A stretch of DNA of 35,021 nt from a virus. Position numbers and translations under genes: made by a program. This document shows positions 17,001-25,682 of this stretch, piece by piece. The notes under the pieces are model-generated. The model saw nothing but the letters and a program-made list of their open reading frames with translations, made no database searches and was not told the origin of the DNA. The first letter of the stretch is position 1, and each line of letters begins with the position of its first letter. Location of the stretch: positions 1 through 35,021 of the IMG/VR virus record IMGVR_UViG_3300008459_000172; one strand, written 5' to 3'.

Positions 17001-18586
17001 TCAGTACCTAAAACATAACTCCACAAGTCATCTAGAGTATTGCCGTTCTCAAAATCAACACCTAAGTTTTTAGCTATGTGATAAACCAACTCCTTACTGA
17101 AGCCATCCAATAAAGATTGCTCTCTATTGTATGTGTAAGACATTTGCTTTATATAAGTGTGTATTAGATCGAAATAATGACCTATCATATTCACAAATAA
17201 AACATAGCTATCATTGGTAGGATCTTCTAAAACATGTGCAGGTACTAATCTGTATAAAGCATTATTATTATTCTCATCAAATAGGCTCGCTGAAGTTATG
17301 ATTCCATCAAACCATTCCTCAACTTGAGAAGATGTATATGAAAATCTTGTGTATGGTTTTACACTATTGGATTTTGGCCAAGTAGTTGGATAAAATTCAC
17401 CATAACTGTTAGTTACATAACTACTAGACTCATAGAACAAATACTTTTCATATCCGTCAAAGGTACCTACTAACGCTGCTCGTTTTGTTTGAGCATCAAT
17501 TACGTTGGCTTGAAAGTAAGTACTAGCTGTTACACTACTACTTGGCAAGCCATTTAAGTCAATGGTTAAAGCTGCGATTCTAGAATCATACTGTTCTAGT
17601 AAAGATACTTTATACTTGAAGTTTTGTAGACGTTCAACAGCAGAACCAAAGTGTATAAAATTATTAAAATCTTTGTAATCTACATTTAAGGGTATCCCTT
17701 CAATAAACGAGGAACTAAATAATCTATTTACTAAATCTTGTGAAGTTGTAGTATTTGTTGACAATAAGTCATCCCAATCCTTATAGGCAGTAGAAACACT
17801 TGTCTGTTCCTTCACCAACACATCCCAGTTTGGCCCAGCAATTTGAGTTGTAGTTTTAACTGGTTTAGGTGGTATAATTAATATGTCGTCCTCATGATCT
17901 TCATTTAGTTGTTGACTCAACCACACCAAGTCACCAATGACAACACTGTCAGGTATTGGTGTGTTTAACTTAAAAATTATACTGTATGGTGAGGATGGAA
18001 AAGTAAATCTATCTTGTACGTAATCAAATACTTGAACTGAAGTGTTTGCATCTTTGTGAATAAACAAATTTGGAAGCACTTGTGGCTTTGGTAACTGAAA
18101 GAATCTTGTTTCAAAAGCACTCAGAAAACCAGTATTGCTGTAAGTATTAGAAGTTGTAGGAACGACCCTTATCTCCAACCTATCAGCACTAATTTCTTGT
18201 ACTTGCAATTTGTGTGCATCACCGGATCCAAGATAGTTTCTATAGAATTTATAAACTGTTTTATATCTACCCGATTGATACCCAAGACTTAGTAGGTCAT
18301 TTTCAACATCAACAGTTACCGTTGTTGAAGTTTTATCATAACCCGTAACCCTATAATTTGTTTCAAGGTACTGGTCAACAGCATTATATACATCCAATTG
18401 AACTACATCATTAGGATATACATAAATAAGATCAGGCTCTAATCCAAAAGGTCTTACAAAGTTGGATGTGGGTAGCGGTACATTCTGATTTGATAATCTT
18501 ATAGCTGATGGTAATGTATTAGCAGAACCATCCTGAGATGCTCCTAAATTAATAGATTTGAAATCTATGACTCTTCTGTTAGACAC
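14060..18586 (-). CDS. 1508-residue baseplate/tail protein with gpI-like segment, LamG-type domain and tandem repeats
   Basis: The largest gene in the window. Residues about 450-590 resemble P2 tail protein I (a homologue of T4 gp7 in the baseplate wedge): a helical stretch with FSKELVYHIAKNLGVDF, then NLPYLLKTKGTDRGLRALIN and GIPRTILRIREYGG, the KGT...REYGG pattern being the diagnostic part. Residues about 655-820 look like a LamG/ConA domain ending in MTLFTGSIQEFRYWKTSLEN. Residues about 1070-1190 contain tandem repeats around IPE-x-IIS and DGVxLRLSG. The remainder is beta-rich. The start is GTG; there is no nearby alternative, and TATTTATA lies 11 nt upstream. Coming shortly after gp25- and gp6-like genes, it is plausibly the wedge partner of those proteins fused to surface-binding domains. 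The gpI assignment is an inference from motif pattern. Confidence 0.85.
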   Translation of the reverse strand: MSNRRVIDFKSINLGASQDGSANTLPSAIRLSNQNVPLPTSNFVRPFGLEPDLIYVYPNDVVQLDVYNAVDQYLETNYRVTGYDKTSTTVTVDVENDLLSLGYQSGRYKTVYKFYRNYLGSGDAHKLQVQEISADRLEIRVVPTTSNTYSNTGFLSAFETRFFQLPKPQVLPNLFIHKDANTSVQVFDYVQDRFTFPSSPYSIIFKLNTPIPDSVVIGDLVWLSQQLNEDHEDDILIIPPKPVKTTTQIAGPNWDVLVKEQTSVSTAYKDWDDLLSTNTTTSQDLVNRLFSSSFIEGIPLNVDYKDFNNFIHFGSAVERLQNFKYKVSLLEQYDSRIAALTIDLNGLPSSSVTASTYFQANVIDAQTKRAALVGTFDGYEKYLFYESSSYVTNSYGEFYPTTWPKSNSVKPYTRFSYTSSQVEEWFDGIITSASLFDENNNNALYRLVPAHVLEDPTNDSYVLFVNMIGHYFDLIHTYIKQMSYTYNREQSLLDGFSKELVYHIAKNLGVDFENGNTLDDLWSYVLGTDVSGSMVSTFGTSTEDKTREIWKRIINNLPYLLKTKGTDRGLRALINCFGIPRTILRIREYGGVEPDFDTKTDFVHDRFNYALQVGYGGVGVTSLYGSAVYGSSSYSTGDPTELISIPWKPLENSLVPMATQLRVKMVKNQTKEQSIIEVPNKWKIKTHTDNNGYQYVGFYLSGSAGWATASVSSSIYDGTFHSITLQRDIEDDSININQTYTLIVKKTNYEKVVSTQTASLSINGLTSSSYNSSFITSGTLWIPGSGSYTVNDSSSMTLFTGSIQEFRYWKTSLENSILDNQALAPTNFQGNPIQGFTGSTSSFYDLSFRLCLGSDNRKIDFGLTSSFGSQHPDQSSNTFGDSITAKTATFHRLRSPLYEPIVEIHSMEWPDMGANRSISNKIRIDETITAGVNQLYPNIKVEKALTDNNPPDSSRLGVYFSPTNETNQDIAEQFGGLSLDDYVGDPSHLGLDYYPDLQSLNFEYFKKYSGKGAVQNYIRLLRHYDAALFKIIKKFIPYRANAQVGLVIEPHLLHRSKVPTKTPSIEELHYSSSIDIPDSVIFVDGFVSDGDGEPFRDSPVYVPEAVISSNDGVYLRISGDEQQLREYNDIIQYPDREFESVRQGIRIPEDIISVDGDDFAVSNVVGGIDGVILRLSGSANEYNQVGSVDEYTDTIEVGETAYGRNVRYEGSQYVFMTYATSGSGPTRSEPYWITSSRYDYHEALCPVIMTSHRSGISNLTSDVTDVNIYGKKAFQTGSLVTFDSASKLQDSDWTLHYGLVFGTTTVAGNVVDTYNSTAYWSLSSSFGLRFEVVGAQGAVTASAKVPAFFYKEEDLSTYNLLYKVTYRVSCSVVNVGDTIPSVTLRAGGSDANVIATVSNDTTATAIIKATGPYLYFDCIGSFTLDGGAMSILNVQLECLNYRAETQDFHLVDSYGMRNARYDGCKLTSPDWNVNSPDTIDGGPVVKIVTGGGRGLQTSPSPLGTFEIV

Positions 18587-18605
18587 TTATATTTTAATAT
18601 AAATA
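18587..18605 (-). promoter_or_regulatory. TATTTATATTAAAA element and small inverted repeat before the 1508-residue gene
   Basis: TATTTATATTAAAA (18592-18605) is identical over 14 nt to the sequence before the gene starting at 28470. The TATTTATA core ends 11 nt before the GTG at 18586. It overlaps a 7-bp inverted repeat (TTATATT-AA-AATATAA) running nearly up to the start codon, which might affect initiation. Confidence 0.45.
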
Positions 18606-18621
18606 TATTGATAAAATAAAG

Positions 18622-21183
18622 TTAGGGAGTTGTATCATCCTGATCTTCAGCATCAACACTACTATCTGGTAAACTTGTATCGTCACCAAAACCTAAATCA
18701 AACGCACTACCAGATACACCTACTGGTATTAATGTTGATAGATCGTCTAAGTTTATACCATTAATCAAATCGAAGGTACCTTGTAATTCAATATAAGGAT
18801 CGCTTGGTTGTGTTGGTATTGGTACAGTTTGTGGTACTTCTAGAGGATAGTTAAAGTCTGGTTTAATTGCCGAATTAAAGGCGTTTGGATCTGTATATTT
18901 TGCTTTCTGTATTCCTACTACAGTTTGGTTAGCTGGTGGTAGTTGATACGAGGTGTATGTTTCGTTAATCTCAAAATCATTAGGTGATAATAAAAACTTT
19001 ACACTTGTAATTCCACAACGTGGATTTCCATACTCATGATTTCTTAAACCAATACCAGCACCATCACCAAGATCATTTACATACAACTCCTGATCAACCC
19101 AACCCTTCGTTCTCGGCGAAGTATCTTTCATAGCTTGTGTTAGATTCTTAAATCTAACTGTAACACGAACTGATCTTGTTTTAGACGGCACTACAATATT
19201 TTTTCCAACTCCAAACATAGCCGCAGCACCAAAATCCTGTACAGCTCTCCACTTTTTAGCATCATTAAAACCATCAAACCCTGATCCATTTGGATATGAC
19301 TGATTACCGTACTTGTTAAAATTATACTTGTTAAGCAAAAATTTAGCATTAACATCAGTAAGCTGGTTGCCTATTCCGCTAACCTGCGAACCGTTTATAG
19401 TAGGTCTTATGTTATATGGTGCCAAATCAGTACTAAATAAAGGTCGTATTGCATCTGTTGTTGTATAGGTCTGTCCAAATACCGTTATGGGATTATTGCT
19501 TGGTATTATGCATTCATAGAGTCCATATAAAGTTAATGGAAAGTATACCTTTTCCTTTATAGCCCAAACATCACGATTACTAGGACCATCTAATACCTCA
19601 GTCTTCAATAGAGCATCAAACTCATCCAGGTATTCTAGAACAACTGTAGTCGTATCCTCTACTAGAGGTGTAATTTCTATAGGAGTCCCTTGTAGTGGTC
19701 TTATTGGTGGTATAATGCCTTGCAATGGTGTTTGTCCATTCCAAATAAGACTACCATTATAAGCTCGTGCGAGTGAACTAACACCAACCAACTCATCTGG
19801 AGGCATGTTTCCAAAGTTAGAATCAACAAAGAGATATCTACTCAAAAGAAAATTTAAGTTAGTAAATCCAGCAACTGTTGGAGACGCACTTAATCTGTGT
19901 TGATTATAATAGGCCTCTAAATCTTTTAAATAATAGTTATAGCTTTTAACACCATCCGCTGTTGATACCTTTACATTGTAACCAGTAATACCAGCTCCTA
20001 CATATGCAAAAAATTGTGAAGACACATATTTTACACCATAAACCTTACCATCAATCATATCTGAAACCTCAGACAAATCAACAACCTGAGTCATTTGAAC
20101 CTCAGGATCATTTCCTAATTTTTCAAAACGAATTCTATCTCTTGTAAAATATTGTGATTGATAATTATCATACTCATTAAGTAATGTTGTGGAATTGATA
20201 CTTACATTTTTGTTGTATGCATCCATAAAACGTATTCCTGGATAAAAGGCAGCATACGGCTTTGGTTGATTGTACACAAAGTCCTCGTTTGGAATTATTT
20301 GTGGTAAGTTCCATTCGATGGATCCCTTCTCCTCTGCGTTTAATATAGGAGAACCATTTATCACCACATCTACAGTAGATATTAAGTTTGTAGTTGCAAA
20401 ACTAGAATCCCTCTCCAACCTCTTTCTATAACCATTATAAAACAATATACGATCATCCCCGGTTGTAAAATAAAAATCAGTAGGTGCTGAATCAATTAAC
20501 TCAGTTCCTTTAGAACCTTCGTACAACTTATAACCATTTATAGCAGTCCAACCAGCTAATCTGAAACTTCCAAAGTCTTTCACATTAGCCGCATCAGATA
20601 TAAATGTAGTTACTTTTATGCTTGTGTCTGCTTGCCAACCATTTAAACCACCATCACCATCACCATTTAAAATTAAATTTTTAAGTAGTTTAGGATGCTT
20701 AATCGGATCTACGATCTCAACGTCTATCGGGTCTGAGACAACTGTTCCATATGGATTTGATACCTCACAAACATACCTACCAGTAAGATCTGCTGAACTT
20801 GATGCTCTTGATACAAGAAATGTGTTTGTTCCTATACCACCACCTACATTATTTAGTTCATATATTGGTGATTCATCTCGAGTCCATTTATAGGATATAT
20901 TTGTTGTGTCATTAATGTTTAAAGTATTAGACAAATCAACAGACTCTAAACCTAACAAAAATTCAGTACCCTCTAACATGAGCACCCTGTTAGATTCAAT
21001 CTTAATGTATTGAAAAATTGGAGTGCCAATTTGTATATCCTCTAACCAAGTAAACTGCTTAAAATTGTTTACAGGTTGCGATACTATTAGCGGCAATTGT
21101 ACTGTGTCAGCAGTCAATTGAAATTCACCAGCTCGTATAGCACCTTCTTCAGATAACCTCGAAAGTTGTATAGTACGTCTCAT
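18622..21183 (-). CDS. Ig-domain tail/baseplate protein, paralogue of the gene at 21188-24598
   Basis: An 853-residue structural protein. Residues about 66-158 are an Ig-like (I-set) domain: W100 in a YKWTRD strand and the closing LTGRYVCEVSNPYGTVVSD with Y137 and C139. A segment NLILNGDGDGGLNGW (169-183) follows, like the start of CBM4/9-type jelly rolls. About residues 342-410 (a YFTRDRIRFEKLG start, then VYGVKYVSSQFFAYVG) align with the same region of the upstream neighbour, so the two arose by duplication. It ends in a very acidic tail (DSSVDAEDQDDTTP). The ATG follows the upstream stop by 4 nt, with TATTTATA overlapping that stop. A surface-exposed wedge or whisker-like role is plausible; Ig domains in phage structural proteins often aid weak binding to cell surfaces. 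Confidence 0.85.
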   Translation of the reverse strand: MRRTIQLSRLSEEGAIRAGEFQLTADTVQLPLIVSQPVNNFKQFTWLEDIQIGTPIFQYIKIESNRVLMLEGTEFLLGLESVDLSNTLNINDTTNISYKWTRDESPIYELNNVGGGIGTNTFLVSRASSSADLTGRYVCEVSNPYGTVVSDPIDVEIVDPIKHPKLLKNLILNGDGDGGLNGWQADTSIKVTTFISDAANVKDFGSFRLAGWTAINGYKLYEGSKGTELIDSAPTDFYFTTGDDRILFYNGYRKRLERDSSFATTNLISTVDVVINGSPILNAEEKGSIEWNLPQIIPNEDFVYNQPKPYAAFYPGIRFMDAYNKNVSINSTTLLNEYDNYQSQYFTRDRIRFEKLGNDPEVQMTQVVDLSEVSDMIDGKVYGVKYVSSQFFAYVGAGITGYNVKVSTADGVKSYNYYLKDLEAYYNQHRLSASPTVAGFTNLNFLLSRYLFVDSNFGNMPPDELVGVSSLARAYNGSLIWNGQTPLQGIIPPIRPLQGTPIEITPLVEDTTTVVLEYLDEFDALLKTEVLDGPSNRDVWAIKEKVYFPLTLYGLYECIIPSNNPITVFGQTYTTTDAIRPLFSTDLAPYNIRPTINGSQVSGIGNQLTDVNAKFLLNKYNFNKYGNQSYPNGSGFDGFNDAKKWRAVQDFGAAAMFGVGKNIVVPSKTRSVRVTVRFKNLTQAMKDTSPRTKGWVDQELYVNDLGDGAGIGLRNHEYGNPRCGITSVKFLLSPNDFEINETYTSYQLPPANQTVVGIQKAKYTDPNAFNSAIKPDFNYPLEVPQTVPIPTQPSDPYIELQGTFDLINGINLDDLSTLIPVGVSGSAFDLGFGDDTSLPDSSVDAEDQDDTTP

Positions 21184-21187
21184 TCAA

Positions 21188-24100
21188 TTATAAATATGTT
21201 CCAGCTACTTTATCTTGTAGTGGTGCATAAGCGATAATATAATCGTTGTTTGCACTAGTAGTACCATAACTAGGACTACCTACGCCACTAGTACCATCTC
21301 TCGAATCTACTGGTTTTATACCCACTAAAGACGGCCCAATAATACCATCTCTCACTCTTAGGTTTAATAGATAAGGAGATCTTAATGTTTGTCTAGCTAG
21401 ATTTGTTGGTTGTGAGTTACTGATTGAACTTAAACCAAATGTATATTCATTAGCGAATGTAGTATCAGCTAAATCTATATTAAGTGTACTACTATAGTAT
21501 TGATTAATTTGCTGATAAACGTCAGGTTCAGTTAATGTATTAGGTTGTATACTGTTTAATTGAAAGTAAAATGGTACACTATTATAAGCATAATCGTTTA
21601 ATGAAGCTGAGTAGCTTCTCAACTCATCTAATGCAAAAGGTGTTGTTGTAGTTGCAAAGTTATCTATATCATCTTGAACAGGCTGCAAAATTTCATTGAC
21701 CTTTTTAATATAAAAGTAATTGTTTTCAACCCGAACAAGACTGTAAGCACCTATATTAGTGCGCAATGCTCTAATACATTGTATGGGATGGTCACTTATA
21801 CGCACAATAGACTCTGTTGTTCTTTCAACAAAGGGTATTGGATCTATAAAAGGATCGTGACTTGTTAGTGGAAACTGATTTGACGGTAGAGTTTGCTTCA
21901 TTGTTTTGTATCCCATTCCTCCTCTATTCATCGAAGCTGTTAAAATTGTATCTAAGTTGCATCTTAGTACAAGATCGTTAGACATACTATGCCTTAAATC
22001 AAAACTACCAGATAAAACTGTGATATCCGTAGTGTTTGGATCATCGGGTGGAAACAAGTCTTTATTTCGTGATAAAGTTACTTTCGTATTACTCAAATCC
22101 GAAAAGTCAAAACTTAAATAGTAGCCTAAAATAGGATATTGATGTGCTAAGAGCGTACTTGAAGGTATGTAAGTAAACCCAACATAATCGGGTTCATTAG
22201 GTTGATCTATGTTGAGCAGTTGTGTATAATACCTAGGATCAAAAGATTGAGAAGTATCTGGTAAAGCAAATGATATGTGATATCTAGCTTTACCCTCCCA
22301 AATAGATTGATAATCCAGAGTAGCTATCGTTAATCTATCTGTAGTAGACTTATCTGTGACATATAAGTAGTTTTCTAAAGAAGTTGCAGCTTGTTGATAT
22401 TTTTGCTCATAAGCTGGTTTTGGTGTGTTGATACCATCGTTAACATTGTAAGTGGGTATATATCTATATTTTGCAAATCTCTTATAGGTGGCTTCCGACT
22501 TAGTGTTAAAACTAGCATCTTGCGCAGCAAGATCAGAAACACCTTCGGTGTAGATAATGCTACCTAAACTAAATGGAAACAAACCCTCAGTTAAGATAGA
22601 TACTGGTCTTGGTGATTGTGATGGTACAATATCCTCTATAGATAATTCCAACTCATCACCCTCTTCTATCAAACCACTATTACCAATAGCAAAACCCTTA
22701 TCATTCAATCTAAACTTTAACCTCCACCTTCTAGTATTCAATCCAGCAGGATCATAGTCTCTACCAGCATCAAGCACACTTGGTACGAATGATTCTTGTG
22801 TTGAGTTTTGTGTAAGTATATTATTTGTTATTGTATTTGTAAAAGAATTATTTTGTGTAAGTATTGGTAATAGTGTTAGATTCAAAGCTGTAATCATTCC
22901 ACGTGGATCATTAGCCAACGGAAGAAAATCTAAAGGATCAACTCCACCATACCGACTATCCTGTCTCTTTAAAGTTTGATAAACGTTGTTTAAATAGTTT
23001 GCCGATACGTCTGATTCCCATGTATTTTTTTTCCACGGAAACTCCCAACCTAAGATTTCAAAGATTTCATCACTACTTTCATACAACTCTTTTGAAGTAT
23101 CAAACATACGTGAATCATTGCAAACAAAGTTTAAAACAATTCTAACTTTTGTTGTTTTTGGATTCAATCTTTCTAACACTAGTTTGTTAAACTCAACATA
23201 CTGTCCATAGGTGTATCTCTTTGTTGGATCTGGGTATAAATCTTGAGCTGTTAGTAAGGTTACATCTAAAAAGTCTCCTTTTGAAGATGAACCGACTCCA
23301 TATACATCTGTTGGATATATTTTTGTACCATTCTGAACACTACCATACCAGAACCATTTTCTATTCCACGGATCCCTAACAATAAGTCTATCAGCGGAAG
23401 TAGCAACATTACCAAATTGGTCATAATACTTAGTAGATAACCTTATATCATTATCATACTCTTCAATAGACACGTAAATATCTTCTGATGGAAATTGTGG
23501 AGGACCGGAGTTTAATGTGTTTTCTACACCAATTCTTGGTGCTTTTCCAATATAGTAACGTAGATCTGTACGCTTTGTTATTGGTAGTAGGTTTCTAACT
23601 AATTGGAATCTATTAATAGCATTGCCTATGTAGCAACTAAAAACAGCTCTAACTCCTTCTACACCAAAAACACCACCTTTTAGTAGTGGTTGAATATCTG
23701 TTAAGTCAATATCTTGGTAAGCTCTTACTAAAGTTGCACCACCTCTTTTTAGATACTTTAACCTTGCTCTTGTAAAATAAGAACCTTGATTTATGACTAA
23801 ATCCTCAGTCATATTAAACCCTCTCAATACACCACTATCTAACTGGTAAGGTCTTGGATGCAACATATCAGGTGTATACCCAAACAAATCAACTCTATTT
23901 GGTCTTTTAAATTCTTGAGATGGTATCTCACTAAACTTTTTAGTTGTGAAATCATCACTATTAGATTCCCACTCATCTGTACCCTGTTTTCCATATGGAT
24001 TTCTAACAAGATTCTTATAAAAGAACTCATCAAAATCAAGATTTAAAACCTCGAGATTTATGGTTTCACTCGAAGTAGTACCTATATCATTTTGAACTTC

Positions 24101-24598
24101 ACAAACATAAGTCCCAGCATGTTCCGGTTGTATGTTTACAAACTGCAAAGTACTACTGCTTACTATTAACCTAGATTGTAAAGATTCAATATCGTAAGAT
24201 GTGACTAGATTTCCATCTTTACGCCAAACATAGGTTAATCCTTCATTTGGTGGTATCATTGTAGGAATACCGTTCTCAACATTTAAAATACTGGGTTGCT
24301 GAGCTATCAGCTTAAAGGTGAATGTAGCACCTAAGTTTGTTTTCACAGATCCATCAGGAAAGAGATACATAGCGTCTCCTGTAGCATCTGCTGTAGCGTA
24401 TGGTTTTATCGGTGGATCTGAAGCTTCGCTTATTGGTGATATTATTATTGGTGGTTTGTTTATGAAAACTGGCAATAAATCGTAGACAGTTTCATTTTCA
24501 TTGGTGTTAGATAAACTAAAAAAACTAATACTCCCAGAGCTATGAGCCGGAAGATTGTCGTTTAAGTCACCATTTAGCGTTCCATCAGGGTTTCTCAT
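21188..24598 (-). CDS. 1136-residue Ig-domain tail/baseplate protein
   Basis: The protein has an Ig-like I-set domain at about residues 88-187: W125 in TYVWRKDGN and the closing PEHAGTYVCEVQNDIG with C166; the usual first Cys is absent, so there is no disulfide. Next comes NLVRNPYGKQGTDEW (196-210), a CBM4/9-like strand start, and residues 272-335 (SYFTRARLKYLKRG, VFGVEGVRAVFSCYIG) that match the downstream paralogue. The C-terminal 700 residues are not shared at a level I can see, apart from general beta structure. The ATG overlaps the upstream stop as ATGA, coupling it to the DNRLRE-like gene. It lies two genes after gp6, where T4 has wedge genes 7 and 8. Homology to those is not evident; wedge or peripheral baseplate function is inferred. 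Confidence 0.85.
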   Translation of the reverse strand: MRNPDGTLNGDLNDNLPAHSSGSISFFSLSNTNENETVYDLLPVFINKPPIIISPISEASDPPIKPYATADATGDAMYLFPDGSVKTNLGATFTFKLIAQQPSILNVENGIPTMIPPNEGLTYVWRKDGNLVTSYDIESLQSRLIVSSSTLQFVNIQPEHAGTYVCEVQNDIGTTSSETINLEVLNLDFDEFFYKNLVRNPYGKQGTDEWESNSDDFTTKKFSEIPSQEFKRPNRVDLFGYTPDMLHPRPYQLDSGVLRGFNMTEDLVINQGSYFTRARLKYLKRGGATLVRAYQDIDLTDIQPLLKGGVFGVEGVRAVFSCYIGNAINRFQLVRNLLPITKRTDLRYYIGKAPRIGVENTLNSGPPQFPSEDIYVSIEEYDNDIRLSTKYYDQFGNVATSADRLIVRDPWNRKWFWYGSVQNGTKIYPTDVYGVGSSSKGDFLDVTLLTAQDLYPDPTKRYTYGQYVEFNKLVLERLNPKTTKVRIVLNFVCNDSRMFDTSKELYESSDEIFEILGWEFPWKKNTWESDVSANYLNNVYQTLKRQDSRYGGVDPLDFLPLANDPRGMITALNLTLLPILTQNNSFTNTITNNILTQNSTQESFVPSVLDAGRDYDPAGLNTRRWRLKFRLNDKGFAIGNSGLIEEGDELELSIEDIVPSQSPRPVSILTEGLFPFSLGSIIYTEGVSDLAAQDASFNTKSEATYKRFAKYRYIPTYNVNDGINTPKPAYEQKYQQAATSLENYLYVTDKSTTDRLTIATLDYQSIWEGKARYHISFALPDTSQSFDPRYYTQLLNIDQPNEPDYVGFTYIPSSTLLAHQYPILGYYLSFDFSDLSNTKVTLSRNKDLFPPDDPNTTDITVLSGSFDLRHSMSNDLVLRCNLDTILTASMNRGGMGYKTMKQTLPSNQFPLTSHDPFIDPIPFVERTTESIVRISDHPIQCIRALRTNIGAYSLVRVENNYFYIKKVNEILQPVQDDIDNFATTTTPFALDELRSYSASLNDYAYNSVPFYFQLNSIQPNTLTEPDVYQQINQYYSSTLNIDLADTTFANEYTFGLSSISNSQPTNLARQTLRSPYLLNLRVRDGIIGPSLVGIKPVDSRDGTSGVGSPSYGTTSANNDYIIAYAPLQDKVAGTYL
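21189..21196 (-). promoter_or_regulatory. TATTTATA element overlapping a stop codon, before the 853-residue gene
   Basis: Exact coding-strand TATTTATA, 5 nt before the ATG at 21183. It also encodes the last residues of the upstream gene, whose TAA begins inside it. Retention of the 8-mer where it must also be coding suggests selection, but one case is weak evidence. Confidence 0.4.
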
Positions 24599-25680
24599 TG
24601 ATTACGTGTAACTTTAAAAATCCAATTTTCATCATATATTTCATATGACAAGTCTGACCCAGAATTAGGCACTTTTATTAATATTCTATAGTATCTTTCT
24701 GGTTGAAGACTATCTAAATGAAGCTTCATATAATTTCCATTATCATCACTACTCAACTTTGTGTAATTACTAAAATTAATAATCACATCATCATTGTGTG
24801 CGCTATAGATAGCATATTGAGTTCCAACTGGCAACTTATACCTATTCAGATAAACAGAAGCTGTAGTAAAGGCGTCAACTGGATACCTATACCTTGCAGA
24901 AAACCTCACCATAGGTGTTGACTTTTCTTTATAGCTTGACTTCAGATTGACAGCAATAAGATTAAACTCTTCTTGCACATTAAGTGATTGTAAAGAGCCA
25001 GTAGCAACACTATCGTCATAACCAGCCTCTAGTACTGGCAAATAAACTGTGTTTGTATCTTTGCTAAAGAATTTTAAGCTGTTAAATGTTTTAGGAGAAC
25101 TTTCGTCTGAGTCACTTTTCTTAATAAGAAATCCATTAAAAGTAATGGATTGTGACTGTATTAGTCTCATTAAGCTTGTCACATCAAGATTTACATCTGC
25201 TGTTGTATAGCTATAAGATTGCGAAACTGCGACACTATCATACCAATTACCACCACCTGGTGTAAGACTCCAAGAACCTGTCACACCAGCTCCAAAAGAA
25301 CCAGTAGACCACACAGAAGTGGATCTAAAATACCAAGAAGCTCCCTCTACTGTTTCTGGAACATTACCGTAACGTCCAATACCCATATCCCACGAACCAG
25401 ACAAGGCATAACAATACAAGCTATAATCCACAGGAATCTCGTTAGCTTCAGCTACATACATCTTCAAATTAAAATTGAAATTGTTAGGATTGTATCCTAA
25501 GTCAACTATACTCTTAGAGATGGCTGCGTAGTCAAAGTCCAATAATATCCTACTGTTAGCAGCATTACCAGCGTCATTAAAATCTTTTCTTAACTCTAAT
25601 ATAGCATCTAATCCTGTATTTCTGTACGGATAGTTTTCATATAAAGTTGTGTCTTTTGTAGGGTAATATCTTAATATCAT
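24595..25680 (-). CDS. DNRLRE/CBM96-like adhesin or baseplate structural protein
   Basis: A 361-residue protein. The N-terminal half has the layout of a DNRLRE (CBM96-like) beta-sandwich: PTKDTTLYENYPYRNTG (7-23), a strand RILLDFD (44-50), several Trp-containing loops (SGSWDMGIG, ASWYFRST) and DVTSLMRLIQ-x-NGFLIKK near 163-188. These domains bind polysaccharide or decorate surface proteins. The C-terminal half is a second beta domain with ERYYRILIKV and no known motif. It begins 2 nt after the gp6-like gene and its stop overlaps the next ATG, so it belongs to the baseplate operon. Glycan binding is inferred from fold resemblance. It could also be a purely structural connector. Confidence 0.75.
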   Translation of the reverse strand: MILRYYPTKDTTLYENYPYRNTGLDAILELRKDFNDAGNAANSRILLDFDYAAISKSIVDLGYNPNNFNFNLKMYVAEANEIPVDYSLYCYALSGSWDMGIGRYGNVPETVEGASWYFRSTSVWSTGSFGAGVTGSWSLTPGGGNWYDSVAVSQSYSYTTADVNLDVTSLMRLIQSQSITFNGFLIKKSDSDESSPKTFNSLKFFSKDTNTVYLPVLEAGYDDSVATGSLQSLNVQEEFNLIAVNLKSSYKEKSTPMVRFSARYRYPVDAFTTASVYLNRYKLPVGTQYAIYSAHNDDVIINFSNYTKLSSDDNGNYMKLHLDSLQPERYYRILIKVPNSGSDLSYEIYDENWIFKVTRNQ

Positions 25681-25682
25681 TT

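Noticed and set aside
24595-24598. Possible frameshift joining the DNRLRE-like and Ig-domain genes
   Set aside because: The ATGA overlap is an ordinary coupled stop/start, and each protein has a sensible N- and C-terminus.
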